From the NCBI GenBank assembly GCA_949318235.1, contig OX439134.1, forward strand, positions 25,468,400 to 25,532,399: DNA of 64,000 nucleotides. Reading direction: 5' to 3'. The notes beneath the pieces were generated by a model that was not told the DNA's origin, searched no databases, and worked only from the letters and a program-made list of their open reading frames with translations. This DNA is from Ecdyonurus torrentis (lineage: Eukaryota > Arthropoda > Insecta > Ephemeroptera > Heptageniidae). A program made the translations under genes and the position numbers. Positions 13,977 to 26,600 of the stretch are shown here, piece by piece. Positions within the stretch are counted from its first letter, which is position 1, and each line of letters opens with the position of its first letter.

Positions 13977-15179
13977 TCACAAGTGGTCGTTGAAAAACTC
14001 TTCAATTGAGTAGTATTGCTTATTTAATAAAAACACTTTTAGAGCAGATTTAAATAACTTGAAATCATTTTGCTGCCTTATGCTAGTAGGAAGGTTATTG
14101 TATATTGCAATACAACCACAGAAAGGACCCTTTTTATACATTTCAGTTCTTTTATATATGTTTTTTATTTTACCATCATTGTTACGTGTCACATGTTCAT
14201 GTTTAATTTCATGTTTCTTGAAAAATTCTAAATTTGATTTCACTTTTAATGCACTTTCCATTATGTATACAGATGGAACTGTAAGAATGTTTAAGATTTT
14301 AAAAATATCTCTACATTCAGATCTGTAATTTGCACCACATATAATTCTAACCACTTTTTTTTGTAATCTAAAAATACGGATTGAATCTATCGAGTTTCCC
14401 CAACAGGTAATACCATATTTGACATGGCAATGGAAGTTTGCAAAATACATAGTAATAAGACATTCAATTTGACACTCGTGTTTAAGTTCTTTTATTGCAA
14501 AAATAGTAGAGGACAATTTTTTAGAGATGTAATCGATGTGTTCACACCACCTCAAATTATCATCTATTATTATTCCAAGAAATTTAGTTTTTTGAGCTAC
14601 ATTTACTTCTTCATTTTCACATTGCACAGAACAAATTTTTACATTTTTATTTCTAATATTTTGAAATTGTAAAATCTCTGTCTTGTCTACGTTAAGTTTT
14701 AAACCATTTTGATTAAAATAACATTTAACCTCAGAAATTAGACTTTTTATATTATTATGTAATACATGATTATCTGAACCAGTCACTTTAAAATTGGAAT
14801 CATCCGCATAACCGACTGGGTGTACGGATTTATCAACACAAAGTGGTAGGTCATTAATGTATATCAAAAAAAGAATAGGTCCTAATAATGAACCCTGGAT
14901 TACTGAATGATTAATAATTTTTATGTCAGATTTATAGTTCATTTCTTTATTATTTTGAATAATATTAATTTCAACATATTGTTTACGGTTTTTTAAGAAT
15001 GACTTTATCCATTCATAACTTTTACCTCTAATACCATATGAAAATAATTTTTTTAATAAGATTTCATGATCGACTACATCAAAGGCTTTTGACAAGTCAA
15101 GAAATATACCAGCGGTTTTATCATTATTATCAATACTTTTTAAAATGCTATCGAAGGAACAAAAAGTCAAATAATACAA
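13977..15179 (-). CDS. LINE (non-LTR) reverse transcriptase, 5'-truncated, frame still open
   Basis: A 400-codon uninterrupted frame with the reverse-transcriptase core. It has motif A GIFLDLSKAFDVVDHE near residues 24-39, motif B QGSLLGPILFLIYINDLPL, and the catalytic motif C GYADDSNF. The thumb-like region follows (KFLGIIIDDNLRWCEHI), then the C-terminal GPFCGCIAIYNNLP and IR......FK segment typical of Jockey/CR1-like elements. The endonuclease and the N-terminal part of the polymerase are absent, because the homology starts just before motif A. This fits 5' truncation during reverse transcription. An intact frame with an A tail argues for fairly recent insertion. The exact clade is not certain. 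Confidence 0.92.
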   Translation of the reverse strand: MYYLTFCSFDSILKSIDNNDKTAGIFLDLSKAFDVVDHEILLKKLFSYGIRGKSYEWIKSFLKNRKQYVEINIIQNNKEMNYKSDIKIINHSVIQGSLLGPILFLIYINDLPLCVDKSVHPVGYADDSNFKVTGSDNHVLHNNIKSLISEVKCYFNQNGLKLNVDKTEILQFQNIRNKNVKICSVQCENEEVNVAQKTKFLGIIIDDNLRWCEHIDYISKKLSSTIFAIKELKHECQIECLITMYFANFHCHVKYGITCWGNSIDSIRIFRLQKKVVRIICGANYRSECRDIFKILNILTVPSVYIMESALKVKSNLEFFKKHEIKHEHVTRNNDGKIKNIYKRTEMYKKGPFCGCIAIYNNLPTSIRQQNDFKLFKSALKVFLLNKQYYSIEEFFNDHL

Positions 15180-15382
15180 TTACGTTAATATTACTGGCAT
15201 ATATAGTATATTATACTATAATGTCTATAATATAATATTAGTATAACTATGCTTAATGCTATATTATTACTTATTAGAGTGCGATATAAATATAATCTGT
15301 ATCTTTAAATTTAGACGATAATAATTCTATATAGTATGTATAATATAGTTATTATACTTTACATTATTACATGCGTACAGTA

Positions 15383-15517
15383 ATTTTACTTAAAAATGAA
15401 TTTCTATTTGGCTTATATGGCCATACGATGAAATCAGATGGACATTTCAATTGACGCAAAACTCCATTTAAATGCATAATAATGTCATTCCCATAGAAAT
15501 TCATTTTTAAGTAAAAT
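15383..15517. mobile_element. Short palindromic element, family X
   Basis: Inverted ends ATTTTACTTAAAAATGAATT and its inverse, arms about 26 bp, total about 135 bp. Internal sequence (GATGAAATCAGATG, GCGTCAATTGAAA-like) recurs inverted and diverged near 30240-30330. Non-coding. Confidence 0.75.
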
Positions 15518-15554
15518 GACATGACACTAAATAAAACATATTGTCAAGCAGATA

Positions 15555-15885
15555 TCTTTTGCGGACACCTTGAACAAAAAACATGTCTAATATCCTAACA
15601 TACCTAAATATTAACGTTGATTTGGCCGCGGAGTCAATGATTTCTCATTTATTTTCCATTTACAAGGTGGAATAGATGCGTATTTATGTCGTCACAGCTC
15701 GCTGGTCCAGGCGCGCGGAAACAGGTGAGCTCTGTGACGTTATATATATACCCGCATCTGCAATTTCATGTATGGCAAATAAATTAGAAATGAATGACTC
15801 CGGTCAAATCAACATTGATTTTTAGGTATGCTAGGATATTAGCCGCATGCTTTTTATTCAAGGTGTTCTACACGCACCTTTAACA
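15555..15885. mobile_element. Palindromic TTAA element, family A copy 2 (decayed)
   Basis: Diverged copy of the family A element. It keeps CACCTTGAACAAAAAACATG, AACGTTGATTTGGCC and, on the right, TTCAAGGTGTTCTAC before CCTTTAA. The left TTAA is lost and the core differs, with GTCGTCACAG in place of TGACGTCA. Confidence 0.85.
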
Positions 15886-17300
15886 AAACAAAAAACATAT
15901 GAATCATCTAACTGCTACTTCAATACGTAATACGTATATCTCTACTCCTAATAATATATCAAAGAATCAAAGAATTATGCTTTTGTTACGTTGTAAGCAA
16001 AACATGTATGTAGTACGTTGCTATAAAACCAATAAAAACAACAAACAAATAAAGAGATCTCTTGAAGAAAAAACCAAACTTGTTTGCTATTAATTTATTT
16101 TTTCAATAAATCCTGCACCAATATATGTATAATTAAATATTATGTTTACATTTTACATAGTATAAACATAAACATGAAATGTCCATTATTATGTAATAAT
16201 TTTTTATTATTAAATTAGTTAGGATAAGTTTAATCCTAATAACCTATATCAGAAGAAAAGTATCATATGCATGCATAGAAAATTTAAAATACTTTATAAT
16301 ATATAATACTGTAAAACTATGTTTCTTTATATTCGGAGAAAAACTTTTAAAATTTAAAACAAGAAATTATTATTTAAATTACATGATTTTTAACTACTTA
16401 CAATTAAACAAAATAACAATTAAATACGTCATTACTATTTAATTACTAATTACTTAACTTCATGTAATCATAATAATAATATAATAGCAATTGTGAAAAT
16501 TTATACATTTTAAATAATATTTTATTATTAATTAAATAAAGACGCAAGATGTATATTATTTGAAGTACAAAAGTTTGACCTTCAATACACGAGTTAGATT
16601 AATAAAACACTTTAAGATACACGAAAAAAAAAAAAAAAAAAAGAGTGAATAATGATGGGGAAAACATTTTTGTACAGCAATTTTTTAATGTAGATTTTGT
16701 GATTAAATAGTAAACATAGCTATATATTATTTTTAGATTTTTTTTTCCTTAGAACTTTCTTATAATTTTTGCGTTGCCGACTTTGCAATTTTATTCTGCG
16801 TATTTCAGCAATAAGTTCACTTTTTTTTTAAATAAATATCAGTTTAGACCTTGAAAAAATTTATAACCCTATTTCTTCTTTCCTTGTAGTTCAAATTATA
16901 TTTTTATTTATTAATATTATTATTTTATATTGACAAAAAAATTAGCATGTAATAGTAGATGTTAACTGTTTTCGTATAATTGAGATTACAGCGATTAAAC
17001 TTCAAACCACAATTTAAGATGACCAGTTTTCAATGAGTAAAAAGATTTAGGAATAAATTTACTAACTAAGTGATACCAGTTAAAAAAAAAAAAAGAAGAA
17101 TAAAATAAGTTTTTAGAGAAAAGTAATATAATAATAAAGATAAAAAAAAGTACAAAAAAGTTGGGAAAGAATGAGGAACTATAATGTAATTTTGCAAAAA
17201 ATTGTCAGAGCAGGAATGTTTTTTTATTTTATTTATGACATTGATATTATTCTAAATTCGTTAAGATTTTTTTTATATTCCTAAACTGTATGGTGATATA
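15886..17300. other. Intergenic AT-rich DNA
   Basis: No gene, RNA or clear repeat was recognised. Short frames such as 15899-16093 have no support. Confidence 0.5.
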
Positions 17301-17625
17301 TATAGGGTATGCGCATGACGTCATATTTAATGCGCTTGGAGGCCATACTGGAGTAGTGGTAGTGCATAACATTGCTCAGCATAGGTTAAACTTCATTTAA
17401 GCCAAAATTCTTTGGGAAATCGGTTAAATTTTTGTTAATGTTATGTTTCTCACATACTTGAGATATTATAATTCAATATATTTACAGCAGCAATGCTCTC
17501 AAAAATATTGCATAGTATTTTTAAACCGGCAAAATGATTTTTTTTTCCTATGCCATGCACGCATGTTATTGATTTATCCAACATGGCGTTGACTTTAACA
17601 TGAATGCATAGACCTTATAGATATG
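17301..17625. mobile_element. Interspersed element, family C copy 1
   Basis: About 320 bp closely matched by the reverse complement of 30326-30647. Shared parts include CTTGGAGGCCATACTGGAGTAG, the CCAACATGGCG(T/A/C) segment and AACATGAATGCATAGACC. It begins TATAGGGTATGCGCATGACG, with TGACGTCA at 17316, and ends near GACCTTATAG, so the terminal inverted repeat is very short. It is not palindromic internally. Confidence 0.85.
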
Positions 17626-19158
17626 ATATATAACTATATTTATATTATATATAGTATATGCCATGTGTACAAGTTTCAAGTTTCAGGGAATCACTATGTA
17701 TGCAACGTTTTAAATTAAAATTATTATTTTAAATTTGCTTGTCCATAGTATAATGATCTATGGTATAATGCCAATATTTTATTTCTTATTTTTTATTACG
17801 TCACGGTCACGGGTTCTAAACTTTTATCATAAAAATTAAATATGTAAATAATCAAATGTATATACGCATAGTATATGTTTATATTAATATTACCATTACG
17901 TATGCACAAAATAAGTTTGTCCCTTATTCTCTTTGTTAATAAAAAGATTTTTTTATCTTGTATTATTTCTAAAACTATCGATTATATGTTCATATCTTTA
18001 ATTATTTATTTATTTCATTCCGTAAACACACTTGGTGCACAACATAACATATATTCACATAATATTTTCAGAACATATTTCAAAATGAAACATTAAATAA
18101 TGTATTATTCTTAAGTTAGACTAAGACTGCGATTATAGAACATAGCTTTAATTATCGAGTTATATAGAAAAAAGTAGATTTATTTACTTATTTGCTCATA
18201 TCATGATCTTATTAGATTTATTATTTTTTTTTTTACTATATACGTGTATATTTTATTGATGAATTTTTAACAAATACATTTTTACAATACATGTATAATA
18301 TTATCATAGAATTGCTAAATAAAAAAATAAATAATAATAAATCCCGCAAATAAATAAACTTTCACAATCAATTGTGACGCGGTACCTTTTTTTTATTATT
18401 GTTTTTTAAAATCAGGTTATAATGTTTTTATTTTCGTTCAAGTTTAAAGACCGCGTATATAGTATAAAAAAAAAAAACTAGCAATATCAAGATGAACAAC
18501 TTTGTTATAATATAATTGATATTGGGTGACATTTTATATATATAAGGTTTGGTTTTGGTTCTCTTTATACTCTTGATTCGCTCCACAACAACACCAAAGA
18601 TATGCCTCATCAGTACATTCAACTTGAGGGTTCAAAATTCTAATTCAGGGTCAACTTGATCTCAGGGCCATGGGCAAGCTATCTTCACTTCACACATTAT
18701 ATATATAGGTACATTTTTGCTTGGCAACAAAATCCACCACCATATGTATATATATAGCGTGTTTGTTTTTTTGGCATTTAATCAATGTCTTTTTTCTCCA
18801 CTTCTTCTTCTTTTACAGCGTCTTTGCCAAATTAATATTCATGGTAACATATTTAACTATACATAGCGTGTTTTTAAGAAGGTACTTTTCGCGTTTTGAA
18901 ATATATACAGTAAAAAAATCTAATAGTATGTACTGTAATGCAATATATATATAATAATAATATTATATAATTTATATGTTAATTGTTAGCTCGCTCAAAG
19001 TAAAAGTTCGACAAAAATATCAGAAAAGTATATTTAAAATAAATAGATTTTTTAAGTGTTTTTTACTTGTGTGTTTATTTATAGGGGTATTTATTGACCT
19101 GATAGAAAAAAAAAATTAAGCTTATATATATTTGATTGCTATTGCTAAAGGAAGTATT
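17626..19158. other. Intergenic AT-rich DNA
   Basis: No supported feature. Short frames (17875-18096 plus, 18428-18622 minus, 18721-18954 plus) are compositionally simple and show no domain. Confidence 0.5.
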
Positions 19159-19513
19159 TTACCATAAATATATGAACATTTTAGATGGTAATTTTATTCC
19201 ATATTCTAAAAGAGGACATTATCCTGAATCGATTGATTTGCAAATATATTTAGCATTAGAGTATTTTAAAATTTGTTTTTAAATGTTGAAAAATGACGTC
19301 ACGGGTGTCAAATTTTATGCATGTGAGCATATTATTTATAGAAAAAATTTGACACCCGGCCGTGACGTCATTTCGTGACTATCAAAAATTAATTAAAAAT
19401 ACTGGAATGAACTTAAAAATTATAAATTCACGTACCATGCAATTCAGGACAATAATGTCCTCTTTTAAAATATGCAATAAAATTACCATCTAAAATGTTC
19501 ATATATTTATGGT
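19159..19513. mobile_element. Palindromic element, family I
   Basis: About 355 bp foldback. The outer arms read ACCATAAATATATGAACATT ... with the inverse at the right end. Inner arms carry GACGTCACGGGTGTCAAATT and its inverse. TGACGTCA occurs in both arms (19294 and 19363). Single copy in the window. Confidence 0.85.
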
Positions 19514-20460
19514 GTTCAATCTTCAATATCCTCACTCCTCATTGATATGATCCATATTGATATTCGTATATTTATTTTATTTCAATAAATTTTCAAATCA
19601 ATTAAACCTAAATGGCAGACATACTATATCGCGTTTTCTAACCGATGATCTGCATCTCTTTTAGTATTTAACTTATATACGCAACAAAAAATTATTATAT
19701 GAATGTAAATTGGCGTAAGCTGACGCTTTTACAATGAAATCAAATATACAAGATCCGGGAGAGCAAATAAATGTTCAAGGCAACTAAATTTTATTGATTT
19801 TAAATTTTAGAAATATAATGTGGATAAATATAAGGAAATAAATAAAGTGATAGATTAACATATGGTGTATACAATTTTTGAACTTATTTTTATGTTGTTT
19901 TGTTTAATTTTTATATATTTTTTTTGGTCTGATAACAGAAATTATACTATATTAAAACAGTTATAGTTTATAGTTTATATTATTATAATAATATATAATA
20001 TTATAAACTATAAAATTTTTGAAATGCAAAAAAAAAATATATATAAAAAAAAGTATATAGTATAGTATATAGTATAACTAATAACTATAAATAGTAAATA
20101 CTAAATATGTGTAGTGATACTGATAACAATAAAAAAATCCAATGATCCAATGCTAAACTTAATTAAAAATAAAAAATTATTCTTATATATATATATAACA
20201 TCGAGATAGAAGAGGGCATTGACGTGAATTATGAATTATGTTGAAAGTTTTTTGCATGCTCGCCGGAGAGAATAAATACACATATGTAATCATATATGAT
20301 AAGTTTCTCTACTTTTGTATAGTTAATGATTTAAAAATAAATAAATATTATTAACTAATGTACATACTTAACTTAGTTTCATCATCAATTCATCATAATC
20401 ATCATATTTGGATTAAAAAAAAACCTTTGTGAAACTTTTAAATTTTAAACACTCTTTTAA
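19514..20460. other. Intergenic AT-rich DNA upstream of the GANP gene
   Basis: No gene is recognised. A small AT palindrome (TATAGTTTATATTATTATAA and its inverse) lies at about 19967-20012. Confidence 0.5.
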
Positions 20461-20484
20461 AAATCTGCGACAAGTTTTCTCATA

Positions 20485-20602
20485 TAGGTGGCAGCACTTC
20501 TCAAATTAAAAAAAAATCAGCTGGCAAAAAAACAACGCGGGCGAACGAAAAAACAATTCGTTAAAAAGCAATAGCTTTCTGAGTTTATTTCTAACTCTAA
20601 AA
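20485..20602 (+). promoter_or_regulatory. MCM3AP: Probable GANP promoter and 5' UTR
   Basis: Locally GC-richer sequence just before the start codon, with AGGTGGCAGCACT near 20488-20500 (a good match to the CTCF core AGRKGGCRSY) and ACGCGGGCGAACG. The start site is not visible. The element resembles motifs found just upstream of two other genes in the window. Confidence 0.4.
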
Positions 20603-23600
20603 ATGAGTAAGAAAGGTAAGTAGGCATGAAAATATTTAGTATTAATAAAGGTTTATTGTATTCCTACATTTAGCATAAAAATCTGGTATAGAATAGCGCC
20701 AAATCCGTCAAAATCTGCATGGCATTGTGGGGAGGGTATCGAAATCTGCAGATTTCGCAGATAAATTCATATATTTATTTAGCTTGTGGTTCTATATTAT
20801 ATTATAAGTCACTAATATTTTTGTCTGTATATTTTTAGTATCTCAAAAGGCCTATGTGCCTCCACCACAACGAATTTTGACATCGCCAGAGAGCGTGAAA
20901 ACAATACGATCTATCGTATGTATGGGTTTGCCTGATGAAATGTTGGAAAAAGAAGTTCTCAAAAGACATTTCGTAAAATATGGGAAAATAACTCGTACAA
21001 CCGTAAATGCTGCCAAAGCTACAGCTACAATCCATTATTCAGAGCATGTAAGTTAAAAAAAAAAAAAAAAAAAATCAATCAATTTAACACAAAAAGATGC
21101 ATTTTTTTTTTGTAGTTATAAAATTATTAAAGATATGTTATTGTTTTTACTATAGAAAAGTGCAGCACTAGCTAAACAAAATGGTGCCAAAGGGTTTCCT
21201 GATAGTTTTAAAATCTACTGGAGTCAAAGCGTGGGTCGCCGTAGTTCCACAGGAAGTAGTACGGCTGCTCGTCGAGTTGTTCGTGTCCCAACATCCACAA
21301 ATCTTGCTGCAGACCCTAGTGAAGTAGAGGAGGAGCTCAAGAGTATGCAAGAACAAGGAGACTATGTTTTACAGAGAAGGTGTGTAACCTCAGTACAGTG
21401 ATGGTGTGTGATAGTTGTACTGTAACTCAACATACAGGAATCCATGCAATGGGACTTATCAGTGAAGCTGCTAGACAATCATAAGTTTCCAGGAAAAAAG
21501 GATAACAATTCTGAATGGAGGTTGATGAAAAATTCTTAAAACACAGGCCAATATGGTATCGGTTTAGCCCGTGGGGAAAGCTAAGGGTCCCCTAATTTAA
21601 CAGTACACTATTACACTAAGGAAAAAACACTTTTTTTTTTTTTTTGCGCTTTTTGAAAAATCTACAGTACAGTCAACCAGGGTGACTTTGAACACCCATT
21701 TATCTCTACTTTGGGCACTCATTTCAAAATTTTGAAACATGTCATTAAGATCAAACATAAATTTGAACTATAGTAAGATTTTTCAAATTTCTAAAATGAG
21801 GCCCCAAGACAGAGATAATTGGGTGTTCAAAGTCACCCCACTTGATTGTACTCTACTTATTCAGGAGAAATTTAAATGAAGAATACTAGACATAAATTTA
21901 CATGTTTTAAGCCATATATAAATTTTTTTAAAGAACTTTTTAAACCGACAACCTCCATTGGGAGGAAGACACATATAATGAAACGTCTAACTCGCGTGAT
22001 AGTAGTAAGATATTTTATTTTAAAACACTTTTAAATTGTATTTTTATCGGAATGAAAAATACCGGTAAAATTCACAAAACTGTTTTAAATTCGTATAAAA
22101 ATGCATTTATTTTCTAGGTTTTAGGAAACTATATGTTAAAACTTTGATATTTTTATTAAAAGTTAATTTGAAAATTTTCCTAGCAGAATGAACAGCCTGT
22201 GATCGCCTGTTTCCAATGATATTTACCCTTTTTCAAAGGCAATAAAAAAAAAAGCGAAATAATATGTTCCTATCATATAAAATTATGTATGATGTTCTGT
22301 ACAAAGATTTTTTTTTTTTTTTTAAAGTTTCTAATGCAATATAGGAAAGTGCATTAACCGAAAATAAATTTGCCTTGCTCAAAGATTTAATATGAAGCAT
22401 GAAAAAATTCCTACATAGAAAAATTGAATTACCATATTTTATTGCCTTTGACAAAGGGTGCATATCAATGACAACGCAATCACAGGGTGAAATACAGTGT
22501 CTTGGTTAACTGCGTCTACATCTACTAGGTACATTTTCAAATAAACTTTGTTATAAAAATATACTTTTCTTAACACAATTTCTTAAGCTTACAAAAACAC
22601 AAAACATTTTTTAGAAGTTTTGTAAATCCTACTATACCATCAGTGCTTTTCTTGAAAAAAAGTATTGGTAGGAGCCACGATTCCCGCTACAGTATTAAAA
22701 TACCATTGAAATATGATTAAAATTAAAATATATTACCAATTCTTGTGTTTTCCACGATGAAAATGTTTTAGTTATGATTAGAAACCAAAACTGTATCATG
22801 TATCATACATGTCAATATCACGCGAGTTTGACGTTTCATTATATGTGTCTTCCTCCCCCTCCATTAATGAACACGCAAAGCATAAATATGCAAGGGCAAT
22901 GGACTAACCTTGCAATAGTTTTTTTTTCTTGCGTAGGTTATTTTTGCTTTTTATACAATTTAAAATAATAACAAGATAACATGTCTGGAAATTAGGCCGT
23001 ATTTTTACTAATATTATTATTTCAACATTCTCTATTTACATTTAGAGGGAGTAAAGAAAATAAAGCATTGAAGTTAGGTACATATGATAAATTTAAAAGA
23101 AACAGATAGGGGAAAATTAGGAAGTGCCTTTACCTTTAAATTTTAATAACATTTCCATTATGTACCGTATGTTTTCAGAGATGGTAGTCAGACTCGAATG
23201 GATGGATTTCTAAAAAGACTTGAATCCACTCCAAGTCAACCACCTAAAACACGAGTACCCAGCTTGATGGTTCCTAGACCTGTTGTGAGTGCGGCTTTAA
23301 AAACTGCTGATAGAGGTAACCACTTTTTTATAGTGGAGTTATTTTTTATTATTATTTTATTCAGTAAACACATTGTGTGTACAACAGAACATAGGTACAT
23401 ACAACTTGAAATTACAAGTAATAAATCTGTTCTTCCGAATAGAAATGTTACAGTAGAGTTTTTTGCTATGTGACTATGAGCTCTATGAAAAGAACAGGTA
23501 AGATTCAAGTTCGCATCACAAAAAAACTCTAATGTAACATCTCTATTCGGAAGAACTGAAATGTAAAATACATTCAGACATAAACATAATATGTTCAGAT

Positions 23601-26600
23601 AATTCACTCCTGAGCCTATGTCGTTAAACTAAGATAATGATTAGAGCACTTCATGTTCACATTTCGTGGTAAAATACTCTTTAATTATTATCTAGTGGTG
23701 AAATAAGGCAATGCAATATGAGGCTTAAAGTATTATTTGCATGACTCGTAAATGTGATGAGTTAAACAAAGTGGGAACAATGTAAACAAATGGAGCCGTT
23801 CACATGTAATTTTCAAAAAAACAATGTGTATGGCTCCATTTGTTTACATTTTTCCAACTTTGTTTATCCGTTGAGGTGTGAGGTGTATCAAATGAATGCA
23901 TCATGTGAACAATTAAAAGATTTGATAGAAAGAGACATAGATAGATTAGGGAATTTTGGAGAATGGGAGTTAGTATGAGCTTACTATAACATAAACGCTG
24001 GCGTTCCACCACGGCATTCCTGTTAGTGTAAGCCCATACTATCTCCCATTCCTCAATTTTTCCTAATCTATCTATGTGTTTTTCTATCAAATCTTTTTAA
24101 TTACAGTACACTGTATCAATTATCGGATAGACACTTTTTTTCTAATATTTATTTATCATGTGAAAATACTTAACAATAAAATGTCTCATTATTTTTATTA
24201 TTTTCTAGCCTGCTTAAACTATTTACAATATTGAAATGTTAACAAAAGTATTAAAGAGATTCATGAACTTATTATTGACGTGTAATATAAATATACGAAA
24301 AAAAACATTTCCGTTTAAATTGCAAATCAAAGAAAAGTAATAGATAATTGTAAATTAAAGCACGCTATATTGAAAGCTATATTACGCGAGAATCTTTAAT
24401 TAAATAGATACAAAAAAGGGACACAAAATTGCAAGCACAAGGCTGCTAAATGAGCCTTGTGCTTGCAATTTTGTGTCCCTTTTTTGTATCTATTTAATTA
24501 AAGATTTTCGCGTAATATAGCTTTGAATATAGCGTGCTTTAATTACAATTATCTATTACTTTTCATTTATTATTGACGTGTGTTACAGGTGCCAGCCTAG
24601 TGGGTAAATCTCTTGTCAATTTGCCTATAGCAAGAACCAGCAGTACGACAGTACCACGTCCTTCAGTGTTAGGGGCAAGTACATCTCGTCCTGTGATTGC
24701 AACCTCAGTGCTACGTCCAGCAACAACTTCAAGTCCTAATAAACAAACTATTGCCACTGCTAAACCTGTCATCCCTTCTTCTGAAGCTGCAGCGCTACAG
24801 GTCAGTCCTTCTGATTATTAAATACCAGTAGTTTTAAATTGGATACTGTCGTCTGTGAGTTTTAAAATGGCAAAGATACCATTAAAATAATATAGTAATA
24901 GTATATAAGTTGACAACTGTTTCTGATGCAACAGGTTTATACTTGTTTTACTCTACTGTAATGTATATTGAGAAAAAATTGATTGTGTGATAATTGATAA
25001 ATAAAATATTTCATTGAAAAAACAGATAGAGTAGGAAAAATTAGGCATGGGAGATAGCATAAGCTAACAGGAATGCCATGGTAGAAAATGTAATTTCTAA
25101 CCAAGTCCAAAATATAATACCTAATAATAATAGCGTGACAGGGTGCATGCATCATGGCTTCAGTATGAGCCTGGTGCACGCATTATAGCCCCCCACATCA
25201 TTGAGTGTGGAGTTATAAAAACTAATGAAAATAATAATAAGGTACAGTATTGAGACTTACAGTAGTTAATTAAAGGCGTAGAACACCTTGAACAAAAAAG
25301 TTGCGTAATATACTAACAAACCTGAAAATCAACGTTGATTTGGCCGGAGTCATTGATTGCTAATTTATTTTCCATTCACAAAATGCTGCTGGCGGTCACT
25401 GACGTCACAGCACGCGTAAAACAAGCAAGCTGTGACGTCAGTGACCGCCAGCGGCATTTTGTGTATGTAAAATTAGTTATAAATCAATGGCTCCGGCCAA
25501 ATCAACGTTGATTTTCAGGTTTGTTAGGATATGACGCAACTTTTTTGTTGAAGGTGTTCTACACCTTTAAGCATGATTGTGTACTATCATAGCGCTCATA
25601 TAGAAAACTACAGTAGCTTGTTAGAAAGGTAAGTTTTAGGGACAACTGTATTATTCTACTGGGATTGATCAGCATGGTGAGGAGGGAGAGAGAAATTGCC
25701 TACTAATGCTATTATTTTTAGATGGGGGGAAAAAATACTCCACATATTTTCTAAACTTGCAGTTTTATTTATATATTATTAAGTAAGTGCTACAATTGTG
25801 TTACAGGAAGTATTAAAACGTCCTGCTCTGACTGTAGCTGATAGAATTGCAGCTCTAGAGGCTAGAGATAAACTTCTAAGACTTGGTAAGTTAAACACAA
25901 ATTTTTCAATCATGTAATGTTATAGACACTATTTTTGCTATATATACATTATTACAGTATTTCATTCTCTGTGACATCTAAGTGAATAATTTTTATTTGT
26001 TTTTGAATAAACTATATAGTTTATTCAAAAACAAATAAAAATTATTTATTTTAGGTATATACCTAAATATATAATAGTAAAGTCAAGATTTTCTTGTTGT
26101 TTTTAAGCACTATTTTTACTGTGAGCTAAAGAATTCTCTTCTGGTGGGAAATCAGGTATCTGGGATTTGACAAAAAAATTGTAAAGAAAGAAAAATCTGA
26201 AAATTTGCTCAGTGAGGATATGGTATTGTCAAAAATGTAAAATAAATGGGGGGTTATCATGCTAGATTTAAAATTGTGATTTTTTGTAGTGTTAGTCCAA
26301 TAAGAGCCCATGTTAATTTCAATTATTATTCTCTCTTTTATCTGATAGTCAAGAGTTCTGAAAATTTTATCATAGGTAGCTGTTACTATTAACTTTCAAA
26401 CAACATCATAAAGTTTTGGAGTTTTTATTTTTTATTTTTAAATTTTGAGATACAAGCCATCTATATACAACCCTTCACTATGATAGGACCCTTACTAGTT
26501 TTCTCTATCATTTTCTTTTAATTTTATTGTACCTAACTGCAATAGCCTATTTTCCTCAATATCAAGTCTTGTCTTTGTCTTGTTTTGGGTAGGATGACTT

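Noticed and set aside
14059..14672. Plus-strand frames opposite the LINE reverse transcriptase
   Set aside because: They are shadows of the minus-strand polymerase frame.
23198..23607. Open frames extending past GANP exon 4 on both strands
   Set aside because: They read into the intron, across the LINE tail and the family N palindrome. The exon ends at the 23316 donor, which restores the frame with exon 5.
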